Assembly (NCBI RefSeq): GCF_029227915.1
Contig: NC_079875.1
Span: forward strand, 1,736,001 to 1,800,000
Direction: 5' to 3'
DNA: 64,000 nt
From: Hydractinia symbiolongicarpus
Taxonomy: Eukaryota > Cnidaria > Hydrozoa > Anthoathecata > Hydractiniidae
Shown: in pieces, positions 12,144 to 24,905 of the stretch
Layout of the letters: each line of letters starts with the position of its first letter
Numbering within the stretch: the first letter of the stretch is position 1
The notes under the pieces: generated by a model
The model's input: only the letters and a program-made list of their open reading frames with translations
Databases searched by the model: none
What the model was told of the DNA's origin: nothing
Position numbers and translations under genes: made by a program

Positions 12144-13139
12144 TTTGGGAAATGAGTTTACTCCCTGGGTACTTTCTTTGTATGCTTTTGACTATACGGG
12201 CCGAGTCCGGGATTTACGGAAAATCGCGGATGTTCGTTTGCCGGCGATTAAACTTCTTTTATTCAGCGTCCCATCAAATATGAAAATATTTTCGAAAACT
12301 ACAAGTGTCATGCGTTTAGTGGTAAAAAAATAATATAAAAAATCGTTCGGGAAATGAGTTTACTCCCTGGGTACTTTCTTTGTGTACTTTTGACTATACG
12401 GGTCGAGTCCGGGGTTTACGGGAAATGGCGGGTTTTCGTTTGCCGGCGATTAAACTTCTTTCATTACCCGTCTCATCAAAAATGAAAACATTTTTGAAAA
12501 CCACAAGTTTCATCCGTTTTAGTGGTGAAAAGATAATTTAAAAAATCGTTTTGGAAATGAGTTTACTCACAGGGTACTTTCTTTGTATACATTCGACTAT
12601 ACGGGCCAAGCCCGGGATTTACGGGAAATCGCGGGTTTTCGTTTGCCGGCGATTAAACTTCTTTCATTAACCGTCTCATCAAAAATGAAAACATTTTTGA
12701 AAACTACAAGTCTCATGCGTTTTAGTGGTGAAAAAAAAAATTAAAAAATCGTTCAGGAAATGAGTTTACTCCCTGGGTACTTTCTTTGTATACTTTGAAC
12801 TATACAGGCCGAGTCCGGGATTTACAGGAAATCGCGGATTTTCGTTTGCCGGCGATTAAACCTCTTTCATTAAGCGTCTCATCAAAAATGTAAACATTTT
12901 TGAAAACTACAAGTCTCATGCGTTTTAGTGGTGAAAAAAAAAATTAAAAAATCGTTCAGGAAATGAGTTTACTCCCTGGGTACTTTCTTTGTATACTTTG
13001 AACTATACAGGCCGAGTCCGGGATTTACAGGAAATCGCGGATTTTCGTTTGCCGGCGATTAAACTTCTTTTATTCAGCGTCTCATCAAAAATGAAAACAT
13101 TTTTAAAAACTACAAGTCTCTTGGGCTTTAGTGGTGAAA

Positions 13140-13951
13140 TAATAATTTAAAAAATCGTTTGGGAAATGAGTTTACTCCCTGGGTACTTTCTTTGTATACT
13201 TTTGACTATACGGGCCGAGTACGGGATTTACGGGAAATCGCAGGTTTTCGTTTGCCGGCGATTAAACTTCTTTTATTCATCGTCTCATCAAAAAGGAAAA
13301 CATTTTTGAAAACAACAAGTCTCATGCGTTTTAGTGGTGAAAAAATAATTTAAAAAATCGTTCGGGAAATGAGTTTACACCCTGGGTACTTTCTTTGTAT
13401 ACTTTTGACTATACGGGCCGAGTCCGGGATTTACGGGAAATCGCAGGTTTTTGTTTGCCGGCGATTAAACTTCTTTTATTCAGCGTCTCATCAAAAATGA
13501 AAACATTTTTAAAAACTACAAGTCTCATGGGCTTTAGTGGTGAAATAATAATTTAAAAAATCGTTTGGGAAATGAGTTTACTCCCTGGGTACTTTCTTTG
13601 TATACTTTTGACTATACGGGCCGAGTACGGGATTTACGGGAAATCGCAGGTTTTCGTTTGCCGGCGATTAAACTTCTTTTATTCATCGTCTCATCAAAAA
13701 GGAAAACATTTTTGAAAACAACAAGTCTCATGCGTTTTAGTGGTGAAAAAATAATTTAAAAAATCGTTCGGGAAATGAGTTTACACCCTGGGTACTTTCT
13801 TTGTATACTTTTGACTATACGGGCCGAGTCCGGGATTTACGGGAAATCGCAGGTTTTTGTTTGCCGGCGATTAAACTTCTTTTATTCAGCGTCTCATCAA
13901 AAATGAAAACATTTTTAAAAACTACAAGTCTCATGGGCTTTAGTGGTGAAA
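13140..13951 (+). repeat. Tandem dimer duplication (2 x 406 bp)
   Basis: Two monomers, one with GAGTACGGG, the rare TTATTCATCGTC and AAAAAGGAAAAC, the other with TACACCCTGGG and CAGGTTTTTG, occur twice in a row at offset 406 without a difference that I could see. The shared private base in TTATTCATCG shows that this is one recent duplication across the junction of the two 13-mer copies. Confidence 0.88.
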
Positions 13952-15500
13952 TAATAATTTAAAAAATCGTTTGGGAAATGAGTTTACTCCCTGGGTACTT
14001 TCTTTGTATACTTTTGACTATACGGGCCGATTCCAGGATTTACGGGAAATCGCAGGTTTTCGTTTGCCGGCGATTAAACTTCTTTTATTCAGCGTCTCAT
14101 CAAAAATGAAAACATTTTTAAAAACTACAAATCTCATGCGTTTTAGTGGTGAAAAAGTAACTTAAAAAATCGTTTGGGAAATGAGTTTACTCCCTGGGTA
14201 CTTTCTTTGTATACATTCGACTATACGGGCCAAGCCCCGGATTTACGGGAAAACGCGGGATTTCGTTTGCCGGCGATTAAACCTCTATCATTAAGCGTCT
14301 CATCAAAAATGAAAACATTCTTGAAAACTAAAAGTCTCATGCGTTTTAGTGGTGAAAAAATAATTTAAAAAATCGTTCGGGAAATGAGTTTACTCCCTGG
14401 GTACTTTCTTTGTATACTTTTGAGTATACGGGCCGAGTCCGGGATTTACGGGAAATCGCAGGTTTTTGTTTGCCGGCGATTAAACTTCTTTTATTCAGCG
14501 TCTCATCAAAAATGAAAACATTTTTGAAAACTACAAGTCTCATACGTTTTAGTGGTGAAAAAATAATTTAAAAATTCGTTCGGGAAATGAGTTTACTCAC
14601 TGGGTACTTTCCTTGTATACTTTTAACTATACGGGCCGAGTCCGGGATTTACGGGAAATCGCGGGTTTTCGTTTGCCGGAGATTAAACTTCTTTTATTCA
14701 GCGTCTCATCAAAAATGAAAACATTTTTAAAAACTACAAGTCTCATGGGCTTTAGTGGTGAAATAATAATTTAAAAAATCGTTTGGGAAATGAGTTTACT
14801 CCCTGGGTACTTTCTTTGTATACTTTTGACTATACGGGCCGAGTCCGGGATTTACGGAAAATCGCGGATGTTCGTTTGCCGGCGATTAAACTTCTTTTAT
14901 TCAGCGTCCCATCAAATATGAAAATATTTTCGAAAACTACAAGTGTCATGCGTTTAGTGGTAAAAAAATAATATAAAAAATCGTTCGGGAAATGAGTTTA
15001 CTCCCTGGGTACTTTCTTTGTGTACTTTTGACTATACGGGTCGAGTCCGGGGTTTACGGGAAATGGCGGGTTTTCGTTTGCCGGCGATTAAACTTCTTTC
15101 ATTACCCGTCTCATCAAAAATGAAAACATTTTTGAAAACCACAAGTTTCATCCGTTTTAGTGGTGAAAAGATAATTTAAAAAATCGTTTTGGAAATGAGT
15201 TTACTCACAGGGTACTTTCTTTGTATACATTCGACTATACGGGCCAAGCCCGGGATTTACGGGAAATCGCGGGTTTTCGTTTGCCGGCGATTAAACTTCT
15301 TTCATTAACCGTCTCATCAAAAATGAAAACATTTTTGAAAACTACAAGTCTCATGCGTTTTAGTGGTGAAAAAAAAAATTAAAAAATCGTTCAGGAAATG
15401 AGTTTACTCCCTGGGTACTTTCTTTGTATACTTTGAACTATACAGGCCGAGTCCGGGATTTACAGGAAATCGCGGATTTTCGTTTGCCGGCGATTAAACT
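13531..15500 (+). repeat. 13-monomer higher-order unit, copy 2
   Basis: Repeats the order of variants in copy 1. One noticed difference is TTTGTATACTTTTG at 14817 where copy 1 has TTTGTATGCTTTTG. After about 15500 the match resumes with a different offset (2,435 bp, twelve monomers) against 13065-13505, because this copy lacks the doubled TTTGAACTATACAGG monomer. Confidence 0.85.
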
Positions 15501-15814
15501 TCTTTTATTCAGCGTCTCATCAAAAATGAAAACATTTTTAAAAACTACAAGTCTCTTGGGCTTTAGTGGTGAAATAATAATTTAAAAAATCGTTTGGGAA
15601 ATGAGTTTACTCCCTGGGTACTTTCTTTGTATACTTTTTACTATACGGGCCGAGTACGGGATTTACGGGAAATCGCAGGTTTTCGTTTGCCGGCGATTAA
15701 ACTTCTTTTATTCAGCGTCTCATCAAAAAGGAAAACATTTTTGAAAACAACAAGTCTCATGCGTTTTAGTGGTGAAAAAATAATTTAAAAAATCGTTCGG
15801 GAAATGAGTTTACA
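15501..15814 (+). repeat. Junction monomers between 13-mer and 6-mer blocks
   Basis: About 1.5 monomers: a CTCTTGGGCTTTAG end followed by a monomer with TTTTTACTATACGGG and GAGTACGGG. They match 13065-13379 at offset 2,435. No other feature. Confidence 0.75.
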
Positions 15815-17032
15815 CCCTGGGTACTTTCTTTGTATACTTTTGACTATACGGGCCGAGTCCGGGATTTACGGGAAATCGCAGGTTTTTGTTTGCCGGCGAT
15901 TAAACTTCTTTTATTCAGCGTCTCATCAAAAATGAAAACATTTTTGAAAACTACAAGTCTCATACGTTTTAGTGGTGAAAAAATAATTTATAAATTCGTT
16001 CGGGAAATGAGTTTACTCACTGGGTACTTTCCTTGTATACTTTTAACTATACGGGCCGAGTCCGGGATTTACGGGAAATCGCGGGTTTTCGTTTGCCGGA
16101 GATTAAACTTCTTTTATTCAGCGTCTCATCAAAAATGAAAACATTTTTAAAAACTACAAGTCTCATGGGCTTTAGTGGTGAAATAATAATTTAAAAAATC
16201 GTTTGGGAAATGAGTTTACTCCCTGGGTACTTTCTTTGTATACTTTTGACTATACGGGCCGATTCCAGGATTTACGGGAAATCGCAGGTTTTCGTTTGCC
16301 GGCGATTAAACTTCTTTTATTCAGCGTCTCATCAAAAATGAAAACATTTTTAAAAACTACAAATCTCATGCGTTTTAGTGGTGAAAAAGTAACTTAAAAA
16401 ATCGTTTGGGAAATGAGTTTACTCCCTGGGTACTTTCTTTGTATACATTCGACTATACGGGCCAAGCCCCGGATTTACGGGAAAACGCGGGATTTCGTTT
16501 ACCGGCGATTAAACCTCTTTCATTAAGCGTCTCATCAAAAATGAAAACATTCTTGAAAACTAAAAGTCTCATGCGTTTTAGTGGTGAAAAAATAATTTAA
16601 AAAATCGTTCGGGAAATGAGTTTACTCCCTGGGTACTTTCTTTGTATACTTTTGACTATACGGGCCGAGTCCGGGATTTACGGGAAATCGCAGGTTTTTG
16701 TTTGCCGGCGATTAAACTTCTTTTATTCAGCGTCTCATCAAAAATGAAAACATTTTTGAAAACTACAAGTCTCATACGTTTTAGTGGTGAAAAAATAATT
16801 TAAAAATTCGTTCGGGAAATGAATTTACTCACTGGGTACTTTCCTTGTATACTTTTAACTATACGGGCCGAGTCCGGGATTTACGGGAAATCGCGGGTTT
16901 TCGTTTGCCGGAGATTAAACTTCTTTTATTCAGCGTCTCATCAAAAATGAAAACATTTTTAAAAACTACAAGTCTCATGGGCTTTAGTGGTGAAATAATA
17001 ATTTAAAAAATCGTTTGGGAAATGAGTTTACT
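15815..17032 (+). repeat. 6-monomer unit, copy 1 (1,218 bp)
   Basis: Matches 17033-17898 at offset 1,218 (exactly six monomers). The series includes CAGGTTTTTG with CTCATACG, a monomer with TTTGCCGGAGATT, the GCCGATTCCAGG monomer (near 16260) and the CCAAGCCCCGG / CTAAAAGTCTC monomer. Private marks of this copy are AATTTATAAATTCG near 15986 and GAAATGAATTTACTC near 16818. Confidence 0.82.
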
Positions 17033-17898
17033 CCCTGGGTACTTTCTTTGTATACTTTTGACTATACGGGCCGAGTCCGGGATTTACGGGAAATCGCAGG
17101 TTTTTGTTTGCCGGCGATTAAACTTCTTTTATTCAGCGTCTCATCAAAAATGAAAACATTTTTGAAAACTACAAGTCTCATACGTTTTAGTGGTGAAAAA
17201 ATAATTTAAAAATTCGTTCGGGAAATGAGTTTACTCACTGGGTACTTTCCTTGTATACTTTTAACTATACGGGCCGAGTCCGGGATTTACGGGAAATCGC
17301 GGGTTTTCGTTTGCCGGAGATTAAACTTCTTTTATTCAGCGTCTCATCAAAAATGAAAACATTTTTAAAAACTACAAGTCTCATGGGCTTTAGTGGTGAA
17401 ATAATAATTTAAAAAATCGTTTGGGAAATGAGTTTACTCCCTGGGTACTTTCTTTGTATACTTTTGACTATACGGGCCGATTCCAGGATTTACGGGAAAT
17501 CGCAGGTTTTCGTTTGCCGGCGATTAAACTTCTTTTATTCAGCGTCTCATCAAAAATGAAAACATTTTTAAAAACTACAAATCTCATGCGTTTTAGTGGT
17601 GAAAAAGTAACTTAAAAAATCGTTTGGGAAATGAGTTTACTCCCTGGGTACTTTCTTTGTATACATTCGACTATACGGGCCAAGCCCCGGATTTACGGGA
17701 AAACGCGGGATTTCGTTTGCCGGCGATTAAACCTCTTTCATTAAGCGTCTCATCAAAAATGAAAACATTCTTGAAAACTAAAAGTCTCATGCGTTTTAGT
17801 GGTGAAAAAATAATTTAAAAAATCGTTCGGGAAATGAGTTTACTCCCTGGGTACTTTCTTTGTATACTTTTGACTATACGGGCCGAGTCCGGGATTTA
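17033..17898 (+). repeat. 6-monomer unit, partial copy 2
   Basis: Follows copy 1 for about 866 bp and then leaves it near 17899, where GGATTTACGGAAAATCGCGGG replaces GGATTTACGGGAAATCGCAGG. The GCCGATTCCAGG monomer here (near 17478) is the fourth of its kind after 11390, 14028 and 16260. Confidence 0.8.
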
Positions 17899-19849
17899 CG
17901 GAAAATCGCGGGTTTTCGTTTGCCGGAGATTAAACTTCTTTTATTCAGCGTCTCATCAAAAATGAAAACATTTTTAAAAACTACAAGTCTCATGGGCTTT
18001 AGTGGTGAAATAATAATTTAAAAAATCGTTTGGGAAATGAGTTTACTCCCTGGGTACTTTCTTTGTATACTTTTGACTATACGGGTCGAGTCCAGGATTT
18101 ACGGGAAATCGCAGGTTTTCGTTTGCCGGCGATTAAACTTCTTTTATTCAGCGTCTCATCAAAAATGAAAACATTTTTAAAAACTACAAATCTCATGCGT
18201 TTTAGTGGTGAAAAAGTAACTTAAAAAATCGTTCGGGAAATGAGTTTACTCCCTGGGTACTTTCTTTGTATACATTCGACTATACGGGCCAAGCCCCGGA
18301 TTTACGGGGAAACGCGGGATTTTGTTTGCCGGCGATTAAACCTCTTTCTTTAAGCGTCTCATCAAAAATGAAAACATTCTTGAAAACTAAAAGTCTCATG
18401 CGTTTTAGTGGTGAAAAAATAATTTAAAAAATCGTTCGGGAAATGAGTTTACTCCCTGGGTACTTTCTTTGTATACTTTTGACTATACGGGCCGAGTCCG
18501 GGATTTACGGAAAATCGCGGATGTTCGTTTGCCGGCGATTAAACTTCTTTTATTCAGCGTCCCATCAAATATGAAAATATTTTCGAAAACTACAAGTGTC
18601 ATGCGTTTAGTGGTAAAAAAATAATATAAAAAATCGTTCGGGAAATGAGTTTACTCCCTGGGTACTTTCTTTGTGTACTTTTGACTATACGGGTCGAGTC
18701 CGGGGTTTACGGGAAATGGCGGGTTTTCGTTTGCCGGCGATTAAACTTCTTTCATTACCCGTCTCATCAAAAATGAAAACATTTTTGAAAACCACAAGTT
18801 TCATGCGTTTTAGTGGTGAAAAGATAATTTAAAAAATTGTTTTGGAAATGAGTTTACTCACAGGGTACTTTCTTTGTATACATTCGACTATACGGGCCAA
18901 GCCCGGGATTTACGGGAAATCGCGGGTTTTCGTTTGCCGGCGATTAAACTTCTTTCATTAACCGTCTCATCAAAAATGAAAACATTTTTGAAAACTACAA
19001 GTCTCATGCGTTTTAGTGGTGAAAAAAAAAATTAAAAAATCGTTCAGGAAATGAGTTTACTCCCTGGGTACTTTCTTTGTATACTTTGGACTATACAGGC
19101 CGAGTCCGGCATTTACAGGAAATCGCGGATTTTCGTTTGAGGGCGATTAAACTTCTTTTATTCAGCGTCTCATCAAAAATGAAAACATTTTTGAAAACTA
19201 CAAGTCTCATGCGTTGTAGTGGTGAAAAAATAATTTAAAAAATCGTTCGGAAAATGAGTTTACTCCCTGGGTACTTTCTTTGTATACTTTTGACTATACG
19301 GACCGACTCCGGGATTTACGGAAAATCGCAGGTTTTCGTTTGCCGGCGATTAAACTTCTTTCATTAACCGTCTCATCAAAAATGAAAACATTTTTGAAAA
19401 CTGCAAGTCTCATGCGTTTTAATGGTGAAAAAAAAAATTAAAAAATCGTTCAGGAAATGAGTTTACTCCCTGGGTACTTTCTTTGTATACTTTGGACTAT
19501 ACGGGCCGAGTCCGGGATTTACAGGAAATCGCGGATTTTCGTTTGAGGGCGATTAAACTTCTTTTATTCAGCGTCTCATCAAAAATGAAAACATTTTTAA
19601 AAACTACAAGTCTCATGCGTTTTAGTGGTGAAAAAGTAATTTAAAAAATCGTTCGGGAAATGAGTTTACTCCCTGGGTACTTTCTTTTTATACATTAGAC
19701 TATACGGGCCAAGCCCCGGATTTACGGGAAAACGCGGGATTTCGTTTGCCGGCGATTAAACCTCTTTTATTCAGCGTCTCATCAAAAATGAAAACATTTT
19801 TAAAAACTACAAGTCTCATGGGCTTTAGTGGTGAAATAATAATTTAAAA
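17899..19849 (+). repeat. Mixed monomers including the fourth copy of the GGATGTTCG module
   Basis: About ten monomers. The module marked by GCGGATGTTCG lies at 18521, 3,653 bp after its third copy. Around 19021 and 19427 the same GAAAAAAAAAATTAAAAAATC / GTTCAGGAAATG monomer type recurs at offset 406, each followed by TTTGAGGGCGATT. A monomer near 19690 has TTTCTTTTTATACATTAGAC. No gene is present. Confidence 0.83.
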
Positions 19850-22689
19850 ATTCGTTAGGGAAATGAGTTTACTGACTGGGTACTTTCCTTGTATACTTTT
19901 GACTATACGGGCCGAGGCCGGGATTTACGGGAAATTGCGGGTTTTCGTTTGCCGGCGATTAAACTTCTTTTATTCAGCGTCTCATCAAAAATGAAAACAT
20001 TTTTAAAAACTACAAGTCTCTTGGGCTTTAGTGGTGAAATAATAATTTAAAAAATCGTTTGGGAAATGAGTTTACTCCCTGGGTACTTTCTTTGTATACT
20101 TTTGACTATACGGGCCGAGTACGGGATTTACGGGAAATCGCAGGTTTTCGTTTGCCGGCGATTAAACTTCTTTTATTCAGCGTCTCATCAAAAATGAAAA
20201 CATTTTTAAAAACTACAAGTCTCTTGGGCTTTAGTGGTGAAATAATAATTTAAAAAATCGTTTGGGAAATGAGTTTACTCCCTGGGTACTTTCTTTGTAT
20301 ACTTTTGACTATACGGGCCGAGTACGGGATTTACGGGAAATCGCAGGTTTTCGTTTGCCGGCGATTAAACTTCTTTTATTCAGCGTCTCATCAAAAAGGA
20401 AAACATATTTGAAAACAACAAGTCTCATGCGTTTTAGTGGTGAAAAAATAATTTAAAAAATCGTTCTGGAAATGAGTTTACTCCCTGAGTACTTTTTTTG
20501 TATACATTCGACTATAAGGGCCAAGCCCCGGATTTACGGGAAAACGCGGGATTTCGTTTGCCGGCGATTAAACCTCTTTCATTAAGCGTCTCATCAAAAA
20601 TGAAAACATTTTTGAAAACTACAAGTGTCATGCGTTTTGTGGTGAAATAATAATTTAAAAATTCGTTAGGGAAATGAGTTTACTGACTGGGTACTTTCCT
20701 TGTATACTTTTGACTATACGGGCCGAGTCCCGGATTTACGGGAAATCGCGGGTTTTCGTTTCCCGGCGATTAAACTTCTTTTATTCAGCGTCTCATCAAA
20801 AATGAAAACATTTTTAAAAACTACAAGTCTCATGGGCTTTAGTGGTGAAATAATAATTTAAAAAATCGTTTGGGAAATGAGTTTACTCCCTGGGTACTTT
20901 CTTTGTATACTTTTGACTATACGGGCCGAGTCCAGGATTTACGGGAAATCGCAAGTTTTCGTTTGCCGGCGATTAAACTTCTTTTATTCAGCGTCTCATC
21001 AAAAATGAAAACATTTTTAAAAACTACAAGTCTCATGCGTTTTAGTGGTGAAAAAGTAATTTAAAAAATCGTTCGGGAAATGAGTTTACTCCCTGGGTAC
21101 TTTCTTTGTATACATTAGACTATACGGGCCAAGCCCCGGATTTACGGGAAAACGCGGGATTTCGTTTGCCGGCGATTAAACCTCTTTCATTAAGCGTCTC
21201 ATCAACAATAAAAACATTTTTGAAAACTACAAGTCTCATGCGTTTTAGTGGTGAAAAAATAATTTAAAAAATCGTTCGGGAAATGAGTTTACTCCCTGGG
21301 TACTTTCTTTGTATACTTTTGACTATACGGGCCGAGTCCGGGATGTACGGGAAATCGCGGGTTTTCGTTTGCCGGCGATTAAACTTCTTTTATTCAGCGT
21401 CTCATCAAAAATGAAAACATTTTTAAAAACTACAAGTCTCATGGGCTTTAGTGGTGAAATAATAATTTAAAAATTCGTTAGGGAAATGAGTTTACTGACT
21501 GGGTACTTTCCTTGTATACTTTTGACTATACGGGCCGAGGCCGGGATTTACGGGAAATTGCGGGTTTTTGTTTGCCGGCGATTAAACTTCTTTTATTCAG
21601 CGTCTCATCAAAAATGAAAACATTTTTAAAAACTACAAGTCTCTTGGGCTTTAGTGGTGAAATAATAATTTAAAAAATCGTTTGGGAAATGAGTTTACTC
21701 CCTGGGTACTTTCTTTGTATACTTTTGACTATACGGGCCGAGTACGGGATTTACGGGAAATCGCAGGTTTTCGTTTGCCGGCGATTAAACTTCTTTTATT
21801 CAGCGTCTCATCAAAAAGGAAAACATATTTGAAAACAACAAGTCTCATGCGTTTTAGTGGTGAAAAAATAATTTAAAAAATCGTTCTGGAAATGAGTTTA
21901 CTCCCTGAGTACTTTCTTTGTATACATTCGACTATAAGGGCCAAGCCCCGGATTTACGGGAAAACGCGGGATTTCGTTTGCCGGCGATTAAACCTCTTTC
22001 ATTAAGCGTCTCATCAAAAATGAAAACATTTTTAAAAACTACAAGTGTCATGCGTTTTGTGGTGAAATAATAATTTAAAAATTCGTTAGGGAAATGAGTT
22101 TACTGACTGGGTACTTTCCTTGTATACTTTTGACTATACGGGCCGAGGCCGGGATTTACGGGAAATTGCGGGTTTTCGTTTGCCGGCGATTAAACTTCTT
22201 TTATTCAGCGTCTCATCAAAAATGAAAACATTTTTAAAAACTACAAGTCTCTTGGGCTTTAGTGGTGAAATAATAATTTAAAAAATCGTTTGGGAAATGA
22301 GTTTACTCCCTGGGTACTTTCTTTGTATACTTTTGACTATACGGGCCGAGTACGGGATTTACGGGAAATCGCAGGTTTTCGTTTGCCGGCGATTAAACTT
22401 CTTTTATTCAGCGTCTCATCAAAAAGGAAAACATATTTGAAAACAACAAGTCTCATGCCTTTTAGTGGTGAAAAAATAATTTAAAAAATCGTTCGGGAAA
22501 TGAGTTTACACCCTGGATACTTTCTTTGTATACTTTTTACTATACGGGCCGAGTCCAGGATTTACGGGAAATCGCAGGTTTTCGTTTGCCGGCGATTAAA
22601 CTTCTTTTATTCAGCGTCTCATCAAAAATAAAAACATTTTTGAAAACTACAAGTCTCATGCGTTTTAGTGGTGAAAAAATAATTTAAAA
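19850..22689 (+). repeat. Short-period block of 4-, 4- and 3-monomer steps
   Basis: A monomer starting ATTCGTTAGG with TACTGACTGGG occurs at 19850, 20661, 21473 and 22081, giving steps of 811, 812 and 608 bp. Each is followed by related monomers: GAGTACGGG with AAAAAGGAAAACATATTTG (from 20262, 21682 and 22290) and TATAAGGGCCAAGCCCCGG (near 20513 and 21933). The unit therefore changes length from copy to copy, with monomers gained or lost. Confidence 0.85.
20059..20261 (+). repeat. Chimeric monomer
   Basis: The first half (GAGTACGGG, CAGGTTTTCG) is that of the next monomer at 20262, while the second half (AAAAATGAAAAC, CTCTTGGGCTTTAGTGG, GAAATAATAATTT) is that of the preceding monomer. At the other places where this pair occurs (21473-21876, 22081-22484) the chimera is absent. 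This is what a crossover or slippage in mid-monomer would leave. Confidence 0.7.
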
Positions 22690-23689
22690 AATCGTTCGGG
22701 AAATGAGTTTACTCCCTGGGTACTTTCTTTGTATACTTTTGACTATACGGGCCGAGTCTGGGATGTACGGGAAATCGCGGGTTTTTGTTTGCCGGCGATT
22801 AAACTTCTTTTATTCAGCGTCTCATCAAAAATGAAAACATTTTTAAAAACTACAAGTCTCATGGGCTTTAGTGGTGAAATAATAATTTAAAAAATCGTTT
22901 GGGAAATGAGTTTACTCCCTGGGTACTTTCTTTGTATACTTTTGACTATACGGGCCGAGTCCAGGATTTACGGGAAATCGCAGGTTTTCGTTTGCCGGCG
23001 ATTAAACTTCTTTTATTCAGCGTCTCATCAAAAATGAAAACATTTTTAAAAGCTACAAGTCTCATGCGTTTTAGTGGTGAAAAAGTAATTTAAAAAATCG
23101 TTCGGGAAATGAGTTTACTCCCTGGGTACTTTCTTTGTATACTTTTGACTATACGGGCCGAGTCCGGGATTTACGGAAAATCGCGGATTTTCGTTTGCCG
23201 GCGATTAAACTTCTTTTATTCAGCGTCCCATCAAATATGAAAATATTTTTGAAAACTACAAGTGTCATGCGTTTAGTGGTAAAAAAATAATATAAAAAAT
23301 CGTTCGGGAAATGAGTTTACTCCCTGGGTACTTTCTTTGTGTACTTTTGACTAAACGGGTCGAGTCCAGGGTTTACGGGAAATCGCGGGTTTTCGTTTGC
23401 CGGCGATTAAACTTCTTTCATTAACCGTCTCAACAAAAATGAAAACATATTGAAAACTACAAGTCTCATGCGTTTTAGTGGTGAAAAAAAAAATTAAAAA
23501 ATCGTTCAGGAAATGAGTTTACTCCCTGGGTACTTTCTTTGTATACTTTGGACTATACGGGCCGAGTCCGGGATTTACGGGAAAACGCGGATTTTCGTTT
23601 GAGGGCGAATAAACTTCTTTTATTCAGCGTCTCATCAAAAATGAAAACATTTTTGAAAACTACAAGTCTCATGCGTTGGAGTGGAGAAA
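22690..23689 (+). repeat. Mixed monomers between higher-order blocks
   Basis: Five monomers: GGATGTACGGG, GAGTCCAGG, a type C monomer (CCCATCAAATATG near 23228), TTTGTGTACTTTTGACTAAACGGG, and a TTTGAGGGCGAATAAAC monomer. One base is missing in AACATATTGAAAAC near 23444. No gene or other element is seen. Confidence 0.82.
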
Positions 23690-24905
23690 AAATAATTTAA
23701 AAAATCGTTAGGAAAATGAGTTTACTCCCTGGGTACTTTCTTTGTATACTTTTGACTATACGGGCCGAGTTCGGGGTTTACGGGAAATGGCGGGTTTCCG
23801 TTTGCCGGCGATTAAACTTCTTTTATTCAGCGTCTCATCAAAAATGAAAACATTTTTAAAAACTACAAGTCTCATGCGTTGTAGTGGTGAAAAAATAATT
23901 TAAAAAATCGTTATGGAAACGAGGTTACTCCCTGAGTACTTTCTTTGTTTACTTTTGACTATACGGGCCGAGTCCGGGATTTACGGGAAATCGCAGGTTT
24001 TCGTTTGCCGGCGATTAAACTGCTTTTATTCAACGTCTCATCAAAAATGAAAACATTTTTGAAAACTACAAGTCTCATGCGTTTTAGTGGTGAAAAAATA
24101 ATTTAAAAAATCGTTCGGGAAATGACTTTACTCCCTGGGTACTTTCTTTGTTTACTTTTGACTATACGGGCCAAGCTGGGATTTGCGGGAAATCGCGGGT
24201 TTTCGTTTGCCGGCGATTAAACTTCTTTTATTCAGCGTTTCATCAAAAATGAAAACATTTTTAAAAACTACAAGTCTCATGCGTTTTAGTGGTGAAAAGA
24301 TAATTTAAAAAATCGTTTTGGAAATGAGTTTACTCACAGGGTACTTTCTTTGTATACATTCGACTATACGGGCCAAGCCCGGGATTTACGGGAAATCGCA
24401 GGTTTTCGTTTGCCGGCGATTAAACTGCTTTTATTCAGCGTCTCATCAAAAATGAAAACATTTTTGAAAACTACAAGTCTCATGCGTTTTAGTGGTGAAA
24501 AAATAATTTAAAAAATCGTTCGGGAAATGAGTTTACTCCCTGGGTACTTTCTTTGTATACTTTTGACTATACGGGCCAAGCCGGGATTTGCGGGAAATCG
24601 CGGGTTTTCGTTTGCCGGCGATTAAACTTCTTTTATTCAGCGTTTCATCAAAAATGAAAACATTTTTAAAAACTACAAGTCTCATGCGTTTTAGTGGTGA
24701 AAAGATAATTTAAAAAATCGTTTTGGAAATGAGTTTACTCACAGGGTACTTTCTTTGTATACATTCGACTATACGGGCCAAGCCCGGGATTTACGGGAAA
24801 TCGCAGGTTTTCGTTTGCCGGCGATTAAACTGCTTTTATTCAGCGTCTCATCAAAAATGAAAACATTTTTGAAAACTACAAGTCTCATGCGTTTTAGTGG
24901 TGAAA
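23690..24905 (+). repeat. 6-monomer higher-order unit, copy 1 (1,216 bp)
   Basis: Matches 24906-26020 at offset 1,216. Marks are GAGTTCGGGG with GAAATGGCGGG, a GGAAACGAGGTTACTCC monomer (near 23915), and CCAAGCTGGGATTTGCGGG (24171). Inside it a dimer (ATTTGCGGG monomer plus CATTCGAC/CTGCTTTTATTC monomer) is repeated at offset 406 (24171 and 24577). Confidence 0.87.

Larger units (their letters stand above)
10893..13530 (+). repeat. 13-monomer higher-order unit, copy 1 (2,638 bp)
   Basis: Bases 10893-12862 match 13531-15500 at offset 2,638. Marks include GCCGATTCCAGG (near 11390), CATTCTTGAAAACTAAAAG (near 11680), TTTGAGTATACGGG (11781), TTTGCCGGAGATT (12034) and GCGGATGTTCG. Close to the right end this copy carries one monomer more than copy 2: the TTTGAACTATACAGG monomer occurs twice (about 12790 and 12993), the first of the two continuing as type B (CCTCTTTCATTAAG). 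Confidence 0.85.

Noticed and set aside
15830-16138. 102-codon open frame, the longest in the window
   Set aside because: It arises because a single base change (AATTTATAAATTCG near 15986) removes the usual TAA at the monomer end, letting the frame run into the next monomer in a different reading phase. This is a chance read-through.
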